A stretch of 64,000 bases of DNA from G963669295 sp963669295 (GCA_963669295.1 OY769938.1:744001-808000); one strand, 5' to 3'; shown: positions 27,123 through 35,352, numbered from the stretch's first letter. Numbers and translations are program-made. Notes: generated from the sequence alone by a model not told the origin.

Positions 27123-27724
27123 GAATTTGTTTTACCATAGCACTGCTGCTTAGCCTGGGCACACTGCATGCCCAACAGTGCAACTACATCGTTGGCAAAG
27201 TAGAAAGCTCGCCTTGTACCCCCCTGCCCGATAGCATCATTGTTCAATTGTGCGATTCGTTGAATCAACCGTTAGGGTGTATCGATACTTGCAACGCAGA
27301 AGGGTATTTTGTAATTGCCACCAACAATACACCTGCCCTGTGTAAGCTGGTAGCCCATAAACCCGGGCATGCCTTTGCCCCCGAAGTGTGTCACCTCACC
27401 ACCGAGTTGCTGAACGATCAACACACCTCTCTTACCTTACTCGATTCGTTGCCGTGCGATTCGCTGGAACAGCGCAGCCGATTTTACTCCCCCACTACTT
27501 CGCTTATCGTTACTCCGGTTCCTAATCCCAGCAACGGATGGGTACAACTGCAATTCAACCGGCCGGTAGCCAATGCCGAAGTAAGGGTGTTTAACACCTC
27601 AGGACAGCAGGTGTTGTACACCACGCAACCACACATCGATTTACAACAACAGCCCCATGGCATTTACCTGGTTACCGTACAGGTGGAAGAACGGATGATT
27701 ACCTGTAAAGTGGTGAAACGATAG
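27119..27724 (+). CDS. T9SS type A sorting-domain protein, Cys-rich
   Basis: 201 residues. MRICFTIALLLSLGTLHAQ is a signal peptide. The mature N-terminus is rich in Cys (CNYIVGKVESSPCTPLP, VQLCDSLNQPLGCIDTC) and looks like a small carboxypeptidase-regulatory/CNA-B-type beta domain. Residues 130-201 are a Por-secretion-type C-terminal domain: VTPVPNPSNGWVQLQFN, then VFNTSGQQVLY and GIYLVTVQVEERMITCKVVKR. The protein should be exported by T9SS and anchored or released at the cell surface. Last gene of the operon, followed by 21-bp repeats and a terminator. Confidence 0.8.
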   Translation: MRICFTIALLLSLGTLHAQQCNYIVGKVESSPCTPLPDSIIVQLCDSLNQPLGCIDTCNAEGYFVIATNNTPALCKLVAHKPGHAFAPEVCHLTTELLNDQHTSLTLLDSLPCDSLEQRSRFYSPTTSLIVTPVPNPSNGWVQLQFNRPVANAEVRVFNTSGQQVLYTTQPHIDLQQQPHGIYLVTVQVEERMITCKVVKR

Positions 27725-27726
27725 CC

Positions 27727-27789
27727 CGTTCAATCGCTTACAACTACCGTTCAATCATTGAGCACTACCGTACAGTCATTTGCTCCCTT
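27727..27789 (+). repeat. Three 21-bp degenerate tandem units
   Basis: Units start at 27727, 27748 and 27769, exactly 21 bases apart: CGTTCAATCGCTT..., CGTTCAATCATTGAGC... and CGTACAGTCATTTGCT.... The first two end in ACTAC. The core GTTCAATCATTGA is close to the GTCCAACCATTGA core of the 22-bp array at 22.2-22.7 kb in the same orientation. It lies between convergent operons. Confidence 0.55.
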
Positions 27790-27891
27790 TTTGCGTAACT
27801 ACAACGGCTTCTGCACGTACAATTAATTGGTACCATTCGGCAAAAGTAAATGGGATGGCTTCGAAAGGTACCTGGTTTGTACTAAAGTATT

Positions 27892-27941
27892 AACAACCCT
27901 CGATCTTGATACAACATGAGAAGATGGAGGGTTGTTTTTTT
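27892..27941 (+). terminator. Rho-independent terminator of the secreted-protein operon
   Basis: Arms AACAACCCTC (27892-27901) and GAGGGTTGTT (27927-27936) are extended by ATCTT/AAGAT inside one mismatch. Seven T bases follow (27935-27941). It terminates the plus-strand operon just before the convergent response-regulator gene ends. Confidence 0.8.
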
Positions 27942-27948
27942 ATGCCCC

Positions 27949-28587
27949 TTATTCCAGATCCAGCAAATCGTTCTCCACAGCAAAACGAATCATCTGAGCG
28001 GTATTCCTTACTGGCAACTTATCCAGTAAATTACCACGGTGGGTTTTTACGGTATGGGTTGAAATATTCAAGTACCTGGCAATGGCTTTGGAAGTCATGC
28101 CTTTGGCAAGGCATTGCAACACTTCCACTTCGCGGGTAGTAAGATCTACATGCGCCTGGGTGTTTTTCGGCTCACTGATGCCACGCATTACTACCTTGGT
28201 CACTTCATTGCAATAGTAGTAATCGCCTGCATGGGTTTTTCGAATGGCTTGCTCCAACTCTTCGTGGGTCGATTGTTTCAACACGTACCCCAACGCACCA
28301 ATGTTTAATGCCGAACGAATAAAATCTTCCTCAGCATGCATCGACAACATTACAATGGCCATGTTGGGGTATTGTTTTAACAACGGTTCAATGAGTTCCA
28401 GCCCGCTTACATCGGGCAGGGAAATGTCGAGCACCAACACATCAGCCGGATGCTCTTGCAAAATGGTTAACAATTGCTCTCCGGTTTCTGCAACCGCGGC
28501 TACGTTAAAATCAGAAATGTCTTTGAGCAAGGCCATCAAGCCTTGCGAAAAAATGCGGTGGTCGTCCGCCAGTACAACATTAATCAT
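27949..28587 (-). CDS. NarL/LuxR-type response regulator
   Basis: 212 residues. The receiver domain (1-120) has acidic pair D8-D9, phospho-acceptor D54 (VLVLDISLPDVSG), a Ser/Thr-type switch residue in VMLSMHAEE and conserved Lys in YVLKQS. The LuxR-type HTH (about 148-208) reads LTTREVEVLQCLAKGMTSKAIARYL, then ISTHTVKTHRGNLLDKL. It is expected to be phosphorylated by the HisKA_3 kinase whose gene overlaps it upstream by eight bases, and to bind DNA as a dimer. Targets are unknown. It is the last gene of the caspase-led operon. Confidence 0.92.
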   Translation of the reverse strand: MINVVLADDHRIFSQGLMALLKDISDFNVAAVAETGEQLLTILQEHPADVLVLDISLPDVSGLELIEPLLKQYPNMAIVMLSMHAEEDFIRSALNIGALGYVLKQSTHEELEQAIRKTHAGDYYYCNEVTKVVMRGISEPKNTQAHVDLTTREVEVLQCLAKGMTSKAIARYLNISTHTVKTHRGNLLDKLPVRNTAQMIRFAVENDLLDLE

Positions 28588-30442
28588 TGGATAGTGGTAT
28601 ATAGAGGGTGAATATTACGCCTGATCCTGCGGCAGTGTTTATCTTCATTGTTCCTCCTAGTGAGGCGACTCTACGGTCGATGTTTTTCAGTCCCAACCCT
28701 TTGCCTTGCTCCACCAATTTGGGATTGAACCCTTTGCCATCGTCTTTTATAACCAATTGCAATTGGTTGGCCTTACGGCTAATGCGGATGGTAAGGGTGT
28801 TGGCCTCCGAATGTTTCAGGGCATTGGTAACCATTTCTTGCACCATTCGAAAACAATTGATCTCTACCCGATTGCTCAACCGCTCTTCCATGCCAAAGGT
28901 TTTGATTACTACCTTGAGCTTTCCGGTGCTGTTGATGGTGTCGGCCAAATCGCGCAGCGCTGGTACCAATCCAAAGTTGAGCAATACCGACGATACCATG
29001 TCGTTGGAGATTTTCCGAATTTCTTCGATAGCATCGTTGAGCAGTGCCTCGGTGGTTTTGTATTGCACCGATTGCTTTTTGAGCTGATTGCCCAGGTTGC
29101 CCAGGTGAATTTTTACGGTAGACAACAGCCCGCCCATACGGTCGTGCAATTCTTGCGATACCCGCTTGCGCTCGTTTTCCTGCCCTTCCATAATGGCGTT
29201 GAAGTATTTTTTGTCTTGCTCCAAAATCATGGTATTGATTTTGTTCTGAGCAGCGAGGTGCTGAGCGATTTTGCGTTGGCGGTAGAAGAAAAAAATCAAC
29301 CCCAATAATACTAGCAGCGTCCCCCCGCCCAAATAACTATACAACAACTGCTCCCTGCTCCATTCGTTCTCCTGCTTAAGGAGTTGATTGTCTTGTTCTT
29401 TTTTTTCTGTTTGGTACCGAATGTGCAACTCATTGACTTTACTTTTCACAGCCTCATTAAGTACCTGCCCCTTGATGTATTGATACCTCCTGAAATATTT
29501 TAATGCCTTTTCATAATCGTTGAGACTCAAATGATATGCATAGAGGTTTTCGTTTATTTCAATTCTTCGGCTCTGATCGTTCAACACCAATGCCAAAGAA
29601 TCAGCCAATAACAAATAGTTGAGTACTTGTTCATGCGCATTGAGCTCTTTATACAACTCCGCCAAATCGATGCAACAAGGAATTCTGTTTTTGATGTTAT
29701 TGGTAAGGATATACTGTTGCTCTGCAGCAGAATAATAGTGCAACGCACTATCCAGTCTACCATAAACATGATGGATCAATCCAACCGCTAACAATACATC
29801 CGCGCGTCCTTCTACCTTCCCTATTTGAATGTACCACTGGTCGCTTTGAAAATAGCATTCCAAAGCCATATCATCGTTGTACAGATAATAGTGCGCATTG
29901 CCTATGTTATACATCGCATCCGCCATCCAGGCCGTATCATTGGCCAGTACCATTTTATCAAATGCCTGCTCGTAATGCTGCAATGCCAATTTATATTGCT
30001 GCTTAGCTCCAACATCATTCGTATCTCGCTCTAAAAATATTCCTTCATCCAAATAGGTATTGCCAATGTCCATTAAGCAACGGCCAACATCCACCAGCCA
30101 ACCATGCCTTTCTCGAATCCGCAGTGCCTCATAAAATGCTTCATGCGCTAACTTCCAATTGCCCATCTTCTTCCAGGCCATTCCTTTTCGTTGATACCCT
30201 GTTGCCAACAATCGCTCATTGCCCAATTGCTCAGCTTTTTTGATAGTAAGGTTGGCATAATACAATGCGGAATCGTTGTTGAACAACCGGTATTCAAACG
30301 ACAATTCCGCATACAAGGAAGCCAGCACCGAGTCGTTTGGGGCTGTACGACTCCATGCCAGCAAGCTGTCTTTTTTGGTAACCGATGCCTCAGCGACAAG
30401 GGCAAACAGCAATAATAGATATAGTAATAAGTACCTATGCAA
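28580..30442 (-). CDS. TPR-containing sensor histidine kinase (HisKA_3)
   Basis: 620 residues from a TTG at 30442; there is no ATG nearby, an in-frame stop lies just upstream, and AGGAGG about ten bases before the TTG is an unusually good Shine-Dalgarno for this genome. A signal peptide (4-19) is followed by a periplasmic TPR region (about 40-330) and a coiled segment. Then come a TM helix (368-387), a dimerisation/phosphorylation helix with H433 (RKRVSQELHDRMGGLLSTV) and a HATPase domain (N-box MVQEMVTNALKHSE, then DDGKGF and GLGLKNI). It is the typical Bacteroidota partner of a LuxR-type regulator. Overlaps genes on both sides by eight bases. Confidence 0.9.
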   Translation of the reverse strand: MHRYLLLYLLLLFALVAEASVTKKDSLLAWSRTAPNDSVLASLYAELSFEYRLFNNDSALYYANLTIKKAEQLGNERLLATGYQRKGMAWKKMGNWKLAHEAFYEALRIRERHGWLVDVGRCLMDIGNTYLDEGIFLERDTNDVGAKQQYKLALQHYEQAFDKMVLANDTAWMADAMYNIGNAHYYLYNDDMALECYFQSDQWYIQIGKVEGRADVLLAVGLIHHVYGRLDSALHYYSAAEQQYILTNNIKNRIPCCIDLAELYKELNAHEQVLNYLLLADSLALVLNDQSRRIEINENLYAYHLSLNDYEKALKYFRRYQYIKGQVLNEAVKSKVNELHIRYQTEKKEQDNQLLKQENEWSREQLLYSYLGGGTLLVLLGLIFFFYRQRKIAQHLAAQNKINTMILEQDKKYFNAIMEGQENERKRVSQELHDRMGGLLSTVKIHLGNLGNQLKKQSVQYKTTEALLNDAIEEIRKISNDMVSSVLLNFGLVPALRDLADTINSTGKLKVVIKTFGMEERLSNRVEINCFRMVQEMVTNALKHSEANTLTIRISRKANQLQLVIKDDGKGFNPKLVEQGKGLGLKNIDRRVASLGGTMKINTAAGSGVIFTLYIPLSND

Positions 30443-30878
30443 TCCTCACTCTACCTCCTCCCCCATCTTTTACGACTACTGCTTTTCTTCGAATTGTTTT
30501 TGTTTCTCCGTCTTTCTTATCGTACACAACAATATCTATCGTCTTCTTACACTCTTCCGTACTCCGATTTGCATCCCCGCAATTGGGCAATGAATCTTCT
30601 GCTTTGTAATACCTGGTATTCAACACCTTGAGTGTTGAGGTACCCGTATCAGCATGTTTAGTAATGGAAATGATGAGGTAATAACTCTCTGCATGTACCC
30701 AATGTCCTGTTCCCGGAGTTTGCGAAGCCGGAACCTGGCTCACCCCCATGCCCTGGAGTAACCTTGAATCTTTGGATGTTTCGTATTCTTTAAATTTCTT
30801 ATTGGGGTCATCAATATCTACAATAAGCTGCTCTGTTACTTTGTCAAAGCTTAAGTTGGTAATATCATATTCTGCCAT
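30435..30878 (-). CDS. Hypothetical protein in the caspase operon
   Basis: 147 residues, no signal peptide or membrane segment. MAEYDITNLSFDKVTEQLIV, SYYLIISITKHADTGTSTLK and KKTIDIVVYDKKDGETKTIR suggest a mostly beta fold. A Gly run (KDGGGGRVRIA) ends the protein and at the DNA level supplies the Shine-Dalgarno of the kinase gene. Two Cys (NCGDANRSTEEC) flank a loop. No family recognised. Placed 19 bases after the caspase gene, it is a candidate substrate, inhibitor or partner of that protease; this is inference from position only. Confidence 0.65.
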   Translation of the reverse strand: MAEYDITNLSFDKVTEQLIVDIDDPNKKFKEYETSKDSRLLQGMGVSQVPASQTPGTGHWVHAESYYLIISITKHADTGTSTLKVLNTRYYKAEDSLPNCGDANRSTEECKKTIDIVVYDKKDGETKTIRRKAVVVKDGGGGRVRIA

Positions 30879-30897
30879 AACTAGTCGTTGTTAGAAT

Positions 30898-31710
30898 TTA
30901 ATCGTTGTACATAAAAGTTCTCTTAAAGGGCAAGCGAGTATCTACACGCCCCTCATGGTAGTGCCAAACCGAAGACAATTGGTGTGGTCGATTAGGATGA
31001 AACATGTACCGTTGAACATGCTCAAAGAAATCGTAATAATCATCCTCTGGCTCACGGTTCTTCCAGGCGCACAAAAGTGCCTCCGTAAAGTATGAAAACC
31101 GGCTCCCCTCATAGGTTTTTGAATCTTCCTTGCTTCCCGACATTACTACCACACTGGCATCAACTTTCTTTCGCGGAATTCTTGGCCTTGAAAGAATTTC
31201 ATCATACAACGACTTGTGTTTTTCAAATACATTTGGCTTATATTCTTCATCTGGGTCCACCAATTCAGTTTCAGGAGTTACACCTATCGTTGGCCCACTG
31301 TTGCAAGCATCCGAAATCAATACAATCTTTACTCCCTTCTTAAACAAACTGGCCAACTCCCAAAGCTCAAAATGAAACAACACCCGATCATACATGCACC
31401 ATCCTTCATCCTCCAGCTCACTGTTTTCTACATCAAACTCCTTTTGAACACCCTTTCCATGCCCACAAAATGAAAGCACCAACATGTCCTCCGCTTTCAT
31501 TTTTTTCGCCAGGGCTCTTAGCCTAACTTTTAATGCTGAAGTAGTTGCTTCATCATACAACAAAGGCTCCGACTTATAACACAATCCTTTAAATAAATCA
31601 TGCAAACGCATCGCACCTGGTTCAGCGGTAGCCCAACCCAATGAATTGGGATAATGCTCCCTATCCACATTGTTCAGTCCGATGTTGATGACATAACCTT
31701 TTTTTCCCAT
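30898..31710 (-). CDS. Caspase-like (peptidase C14) cysteine protease
   Basis: 270 residues, cytoplasmic (no signal peptide). The caspase fold starts at once with GYVINIGLNNVDREHYP. The catalytic His is H84 in VLSFCGHGKG and the catalytic Cys is C136 in IVLISDACNSGP, the standard p20 dyad spacing. ASVVVMSGSKEDSKTYEGSRFSYFTEALLCAW forms the p10-like part seen in bacterial metacaspase-like proteins (GSRFSYFTEALL matches the usual G.FT.AL). There is no extra domain. Bacterial relatives act in cell-death or defence and signalling modules. Here it leads an operon with an unknown protein and a two-component system. Confidence 0.88.
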   Translation of the reverse strand: MGKKGYVINIGLNNVDREHYPNSLGWATAEPGAMRLHDLFKGLCYKSEPLLYDEATTSALKVRLRALAKKMKAEDMLVLSFCGHGKGVQKEFDVENSELEDEGWCMYDRVLFHFELWELASLFKKGVKIVLISDACNSGPTIGVTPETELVDPDEEYKPNVFEKHKSLYDEILSRPRIPRKKVDASVVVMSGSKEDSKTYEGSRFSYFTEALLCAWKNREPEDDYYDFFEHVQRYMFHPNRPHQLSSVWHYHEGRVDTRLPFKRTFMYND

Positions 31711-31737
31711 AATCTTTCGTTTTTAAGTGGTTCATAA

Positions 31738-31754
31738 ATTTGTACTCCACAAAT
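31738..31754. promoter_or_regulatory. Inverted repeat upstream of the caspase operon
   Basis: ATTTGT-N5-ACAAAT, a perfect 6-bp inverted repeat with a 5-base spacer, lies 28 bases upstream of the caspase start. Position and symmetry fit an operator, perhaps for the operon's own LuxR-type regulator; this is inference. Confidence 0.35.
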
Positions 31755-31961
31755 GTCACGAAAGCAAGCACACCGAATTACAAACATTTGGGCGATATTC
31801 TGCCTCCCTATAAAGGGGGAGTTCTTCCTCCCCATTTCTAAGTAGAATTACTTATAAAATACGCATAAACACGGTGTTTTTAATAAATATAATAGTCTCT
31901 ACCAAAATTCCAACTCTACCAGCCACTGTACTTATTCCTTCAAAATCACTACCTTTCTTTT

Positions 31962-32492
31962 ATGTACCGCTTCCTCTTTTTATGGTTGCTGCTTGCAGCG
32001 TGTACCACTGTCCCCCAACCTACCTGCGATGCGGGGGAAGCCCCTGCATTTTATACCATTGATGAAGACCTGGGCTACGTGATTTACCACGACCTGAAAA
32101 CAGCACAAGCCTGCTCGCGCACCAGCGGCAAACCCATACTACTTATGTTTACCTGTTGGGCCTGCATGGGCAATCGTGCCGGAGCAGAAAGCCTTTATAC
32201 CCACCAAAAAGTACGCACCCTCATCAACGAAAACTACATCTTGCTGTGGCTGTATGTAGACGACAAACGTTTATTGCCTCATCCCAGCGGCACCCAGCTC
32301 AACGGTCAACCCATCACCACCATTGGCCATCAAAACCTCACGCTCGAGATGACCCGATTCGATAACAATAGTCAACCGTTGTATGTGCTTGTGGATGCCG
32401 ATCTCAATGCTTTGAGCGCCCCCCTGGGCTACCTCCCAAAAAAAGAACACTACCGCTTCGTTGATTTGCTGGAGCAAGGGCTCAAAGAGTAA
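31962..32492 (+). CDS. Thioredoxin-fold lipoprotein
   Basis: 176 residues. Lipobox LLAAC with acylated C14. The motif MFTCWACMGNR carries a CxxC (C65-W-A-C68) at the start of a helix after a beta strand (KPILLMF), as in DsbD-gamma/thioredoxin_7-like proteins. ENYILLWLYVDDKR and PLYVLVDADLNALSAPLGYL provide the later strands. The motif CWAC is not the classic CGPC, so redox potential may differ. It should act in the periplasm, anchored to a membrane, on disulfides or as a reductase partner. Single gene, divergent from the caspase operon. Confidence 0.75.
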   Translation: MYRFLFLWLLLAACTTVPQPTCDAGEAPAFYTIDEDLGYVIYHDLKTAQACSRTSGKPILLMFTCWACMGNRAGAESLYTHQKVRTLINENYILLWLYVDDKRLLPHPSGTQLNGQPITTIGHQNLTLEMTRFDNNSQPLYVLVDADLNALSAPLGYLPKKEHYRFVDLLEQGLKE

Positions 32493-32528
32493 GCAAAAAA
32501 GCATCAAAATGCTTACCTTGTAACAGTC

Positions 32529-32990
32529 ATGGAAACACTGGAAGAAAAAAGCTTGTACGACGAAGTAGTTTACCAGCAATGCCTTGAACGCATTAATGAA
32601 CTTACTGCCAACACCACCCCACAGTGGGGCAAGATGAGTGCTGCACAAATGTTGAGTCACTGTGCCGAGATTCAAGAGGTGAGCAATGGCAAGTCGTTGG
32701 AAAACACCCCTTTCATCATCAAGCTCATTAAAGGCGTGATTCGCAACATGGTGGTGAACCACAAGCCCTACAAGCACAGCACCAAAACCCACCCGCAATA
32801 CCGCCAACAAGATCCACGCGATTTTGAATTGGAAAAAATCAGGCTACTGGCTGCCCTAGAGCAATTTCAAAACGATAAAGCGGAAGGCGTAGCACATGCG
32901 CACCCCCTGTTTGGGCCGATGACTGAAAACGAAAGAGGCTGGGCCATGTACAAACACCTCGACTACCATTTAACGCAATTTGGCGTATAG
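32529..32990 (+). CDS. DUF1569 (DinB-like) protein
   Basis: 153 residues, the usual size. WGKMSAAQMLSHCAEIQEVSNGK and the C-terminal GPMTENERGWAMYKHLDYHLTQFGV place His residues as expected for the DinB/YfiT four-helix metal-binding bundle; DUF1569 members share exactly this ending. Function is unknown; DinB-fold proteins often use metal for thiol-dependent transfer reactions. Located 36 bases after the thioredoxin-like gene, possibly co-transcribed. Confidence 0.8.
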   Translation: METLEEKSLYDEVVYQQCLERINELTANTTPQWGKMSAAQMLSHCAEIQEVSNGKSLENTPFIIKLIKGVIRNMVVNHKPYKHSTKTHPQYRQQDPRDFELEKIRLLAALEQFQNDKAEGVAHAHPLFGPMTENERGWAMYKHLDYHLTQFGV

Positions 32991-33114
32991 CAACGTATTA
33001 ACCCTTGCTTTTACCGAAAAACTTGCTAATTTTCATCAGTTTTTAAAATAGTTATGCATTACCATACGTTTTATAAAAGAGCAATTGTGTAACTTAGTAA
33101 GAGTACATCGTAAC

Positions 33115-33273
33115 ATGGAGAAGAAAATCAAAGTAAAAACCGGCAAACGAAAAATCACCGTCAAGCGATCAGCGGTCAAAAAAGCGGTTTCAAAAGCTCT
33201 TGCAGATAAGGAAGCGCAGGATACAGAAGAAGCTAAGGAAGCTAAGGCAACTGAAGAGGCTAAGAAAGAGTAA
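33115..33273 (+). CDS. Short Lys/Glu-rich protein upstream of TIR-like gene
   Basis: 52 residues from the ATG at 33115. The N-terminal half is strongly basic (MEKKIKVKTGKRKITVKRSA), the C-terminal half alternates Glu/Ala/Lys (EEAKEAKATEEAKKE) and should be one charged helix. The stop codon overlaps the next start as TAATG, so the two proteins are translationally coupled. No family recognised; it could be an antitoxin or nucleic-acid-binding partner of the downstream protein, by position only. Confidence 0.6.
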   Translation: MEKKIKVKTGKRKITVKRSAVKKAVSKALADKEAQDTEEAKEAKATEEAKKE

Positions 33274-33896
33274 TGGCCACCGCTACCTACAACGACTCGG
33301 TCTTCATCAACTGTCCGTTCGATGATGCCTATACCGATTTTTTCAATGCCCTGGTGTTTACCATTTACCGCTGCGGCTTTTACCCGCGCTGCGCCAAAGA
33401 AGAAGACAACGCCACCCAGGCGCGCATCAATAAAATTGTAAAGATCATTAAGAAGTGTCGTTACGGCATTCACGACATTTCTCGCATAGAGTTGAACCCG
33501 GCCGGTTACCCCCGCTTTAACATGCCTTATGAGTTAGGATTATTTTTTGGCGCGCAACGCTATGGCAATGCCAACCAGAAAAAGAAAAACGCGCTGATCC
33601 TTGAGCGCGAACAATTCACCTATCAACAATACATTTCCGACCTCAATGGCATTGATACCCGAGCGCACAACAACAACATCAATACCCTTATTCAGTTGGT
33701 GCGCAACTGGCTCAACCAGGCCTCGCGTCGTACTACCATTCCAGGGCACAACATCATCATTGCCGATTGGGAAGAGTTTTACGATCAACTGCCCGGCCTA
33801 CTTACCGAAAATGGGCTAGACATGCCCCACCTTACCTACAACGATTTGTGTGTATTCATTGAGGTGTGGATTTCAAGAAAGATCGCAGAAAGCTAA
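33273..33896 (+). CDS. TIR-like / nucleoside deoxyribosyltransferase-like protein
   Basis: 207 residues, no signal peptide. SVFINCPFDDAYTDFFNALV (9-28) is a first strand and loop as in TIR-like proteins. CRYGIHDISRIELN (62-75) has a conserved Asp, and PRFNMPYELGLFFGAQRYG (80-98) a candidate catalytic E87 followed by an ELG helix start. The layout resembles the shared fold of nucleoside 2-deoxyribosyltransferases and TIR NAD-cleaving domains. I recognise the family pattern as widespread but unnamed. Coupled to the 52-residue gene by TAATG; one base separates its stop from the convergent lipoprotein gene. Activity on NAD or nucleotides is inferred only. Confidence 0.6.
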   Translation: MATATYNDSVFINCPFDDAYTDFFNALVFTIYRCGFYPRCAKEEDNATQARINKIVKIIKKCRYGIHDISRIELNPAGYPRFNMPYELGLFFGAQRYGNANQKKKNALILEREQFTYQQYISDLNGIDTRAHNNNINTLIQLVRNWLNQASRRTTIPGHNIIIADWEEFYDQLPGLLTENGLDMPHLTYNDLCVFIEVWISRKIAES

Positions 33897-33897
33897 C

Positions 33898-35352
33898 CTA
33901 CTGTGGTGCTCCTATACAATTGGTAAAAGTAATGTTGCTTAAATCGGTGCCCGTAAAATCGGCTCCGGTTAAATCGCAATTGATGAATTCTACCGTACCA
34001 TTTACCGCACAATTGACAAACTTAGCACTACGCATTTTGGTGCCTACCGGATGGTTGATACTGGTGCCAAAAGTAACGTTCCCAAAAAAGCGGCTGCCGC
34101 TGAAGTCGGTTTCCGTATAATTGCCCAATACAAAGTCGCAGTTTTCAAAATTGCCTTCAAACTTTGCCTTGATGTATTGCCCATAAATGAATTCTACATT
34201 AATCATAGAAGAACCAAAGGGCGCCACAAATTCCGTGTTGTTGAAGAATCCACTGATGAATTGCACCTTGTTAAACGAACATCCATTGAAGCGGGTAGGT
34301 ACGCCATTCTCTAAATTGCGGTAGGCCGAAAGTCCTTTGATGGTAGAATTAAAAAAGCGACATCCATTGAACTGCGCTCCATATGATGCATTCGATAGCA
34401 CCTGGGCACTGTCGAAATAACATTGATTGAATTGAGTGGCAAAAAAGCGATTGTACCGCCAGTAACCTGCATTGGTATGTTTTACGGTAACCCGCTCCCA
34501 ATTGGTACCTGCTTCAAATCCGCATTCAATCATGTACGAATCGTGCAACTCTGTTTGGCTCCAATTGCTATACTTCATGTGCATCTTTTCGAACCGGCAG
34601 TTTTTAAAGAAGTTGCCAAACACCGTTTGGTTTTTCATCTTGGTTCGATAAAAATCAACTGCCTTGCTGCGCGGGTCAGCTCCAACAATATTGCTGTTGG
34701 CAATGTGCGTACCTTCAAAGGTAGTGCCGCGATAGCTGCCCCCCGACAGGTCGACATATTCCATCAATTTGCTTTTTATTACCATGCCATCCCAAAACAT
34801 GTGGCGCGCTGCCAACAACAAGTCGAATTCTTTTTGCGACAACAAATCCTGTCGTACAATGGGTTGCAACCCCCAACCGGGAAGTGGGGAAATGCCAATG
34901 GTTCCAAAAATGCCGATGCTTCCTGTGCTACCACTACCAACAATGGTATCGGCCGGCATTACAGGTATGTGTTGAATGTCGTGCAGCTCCCAGTTTTCCA
35001 ATACCAGGTAATAGGTATTTGGGTTGGCAGCATGATACCAGGCCACCCGTACCATGCGGTTTACCAATGGATCGAGGCTGTCTTTACGCGACACTTCCAA
35101 TTTAATCCAATCGCCTTGCTGGTCGAGGATGCGATCGTTGCCCAGACCTTCGCTGTAAAACGCTGCCCTTGAAATGGGTTGGTATTGCGTTAAATCATCT
35201 GGAGCATCCACTTCACTGCCCGACAATGAAGTGTCGATATTGGCAAGGTGCTCACTTTGTTCGTTCAATTCCGAGCGGATGGAAATCAATTCTTCGGTAA
35301 CGCCACAGCCTATAAGAAGTAATGCAGCAACAGCGGTTAGTAGTGGTTTCAT
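33898..35352 (-). CDS. Pentapeptide-repeat lipoprotein
   Basis: 484 residues. Lipobox LLIGC with Cys16 after a short hydrophobic segment. Residues 20-45 look like a small coiled coil (ISIRSELNEQSEHLANIDTSL). Residues 55-190 are a unique domain. From about residue 215 to the end runs a pentapeptide-like repeat region (YRTKMKNQTVFGNFFKNC, FINCDLTGADFTGTDLSNIT), expected to fold into a right-handed quadrilateral beta helix. Function of such lipoproteins is unknown. Single gene, ending one base from the TIR-like gene. Confidence 0.75.
   Translation of the reverse strand: MKPLLTAVAALLLIGCGVTEELISIRSELNEQSEHLANIDTSLSGSEVDAPDDLTQYQPISRAAFYSEGLGNDRILDQQGDWIKLEVSRKDSLDPLVNRMVRVAWYHAANPNTYYLVLENWELHDIQHIPVMPADTIVGSGSTGSIGIFGTIGISPLPGWGLQPIVRQDLLSQKEFDLLLAARHMFWDGMVIKSKLMEYVDLSGGSYRGTTFEGTHIANSNIVGADPRSKAVDFYRTKMKNQTVFGNFFKNCRFEKMHMKYSNWSQTELHDSYMIECGFEAGTNWERVTVKHTNAGYWRYNRFFATQFNQCYFDSAQVLSNASYGAQFNGCRFFNSTIKGLSAYRNLENGVPTRFNGCSFNKVQFISGFFNNTEFVAPFGSSMINVEFIYGQYIKAKFEGNFENCDFVLGNYTETDFSGSRFFGNVTFGTSINHPVGTKMRSAKFVNCAVNGTVEFINCDLTGADFTGTDLSNITFTNCIGAPQ

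Noticed and set aside
34423..35172. 249-codon plus-strand frame opposite the pentapeptide-repeat lipoprotein
   Set aside because: The minus strand encodes a convincing lipoprotein with repeats over the same bases; the plus frame shows no domain, signal peptide or typical composition.
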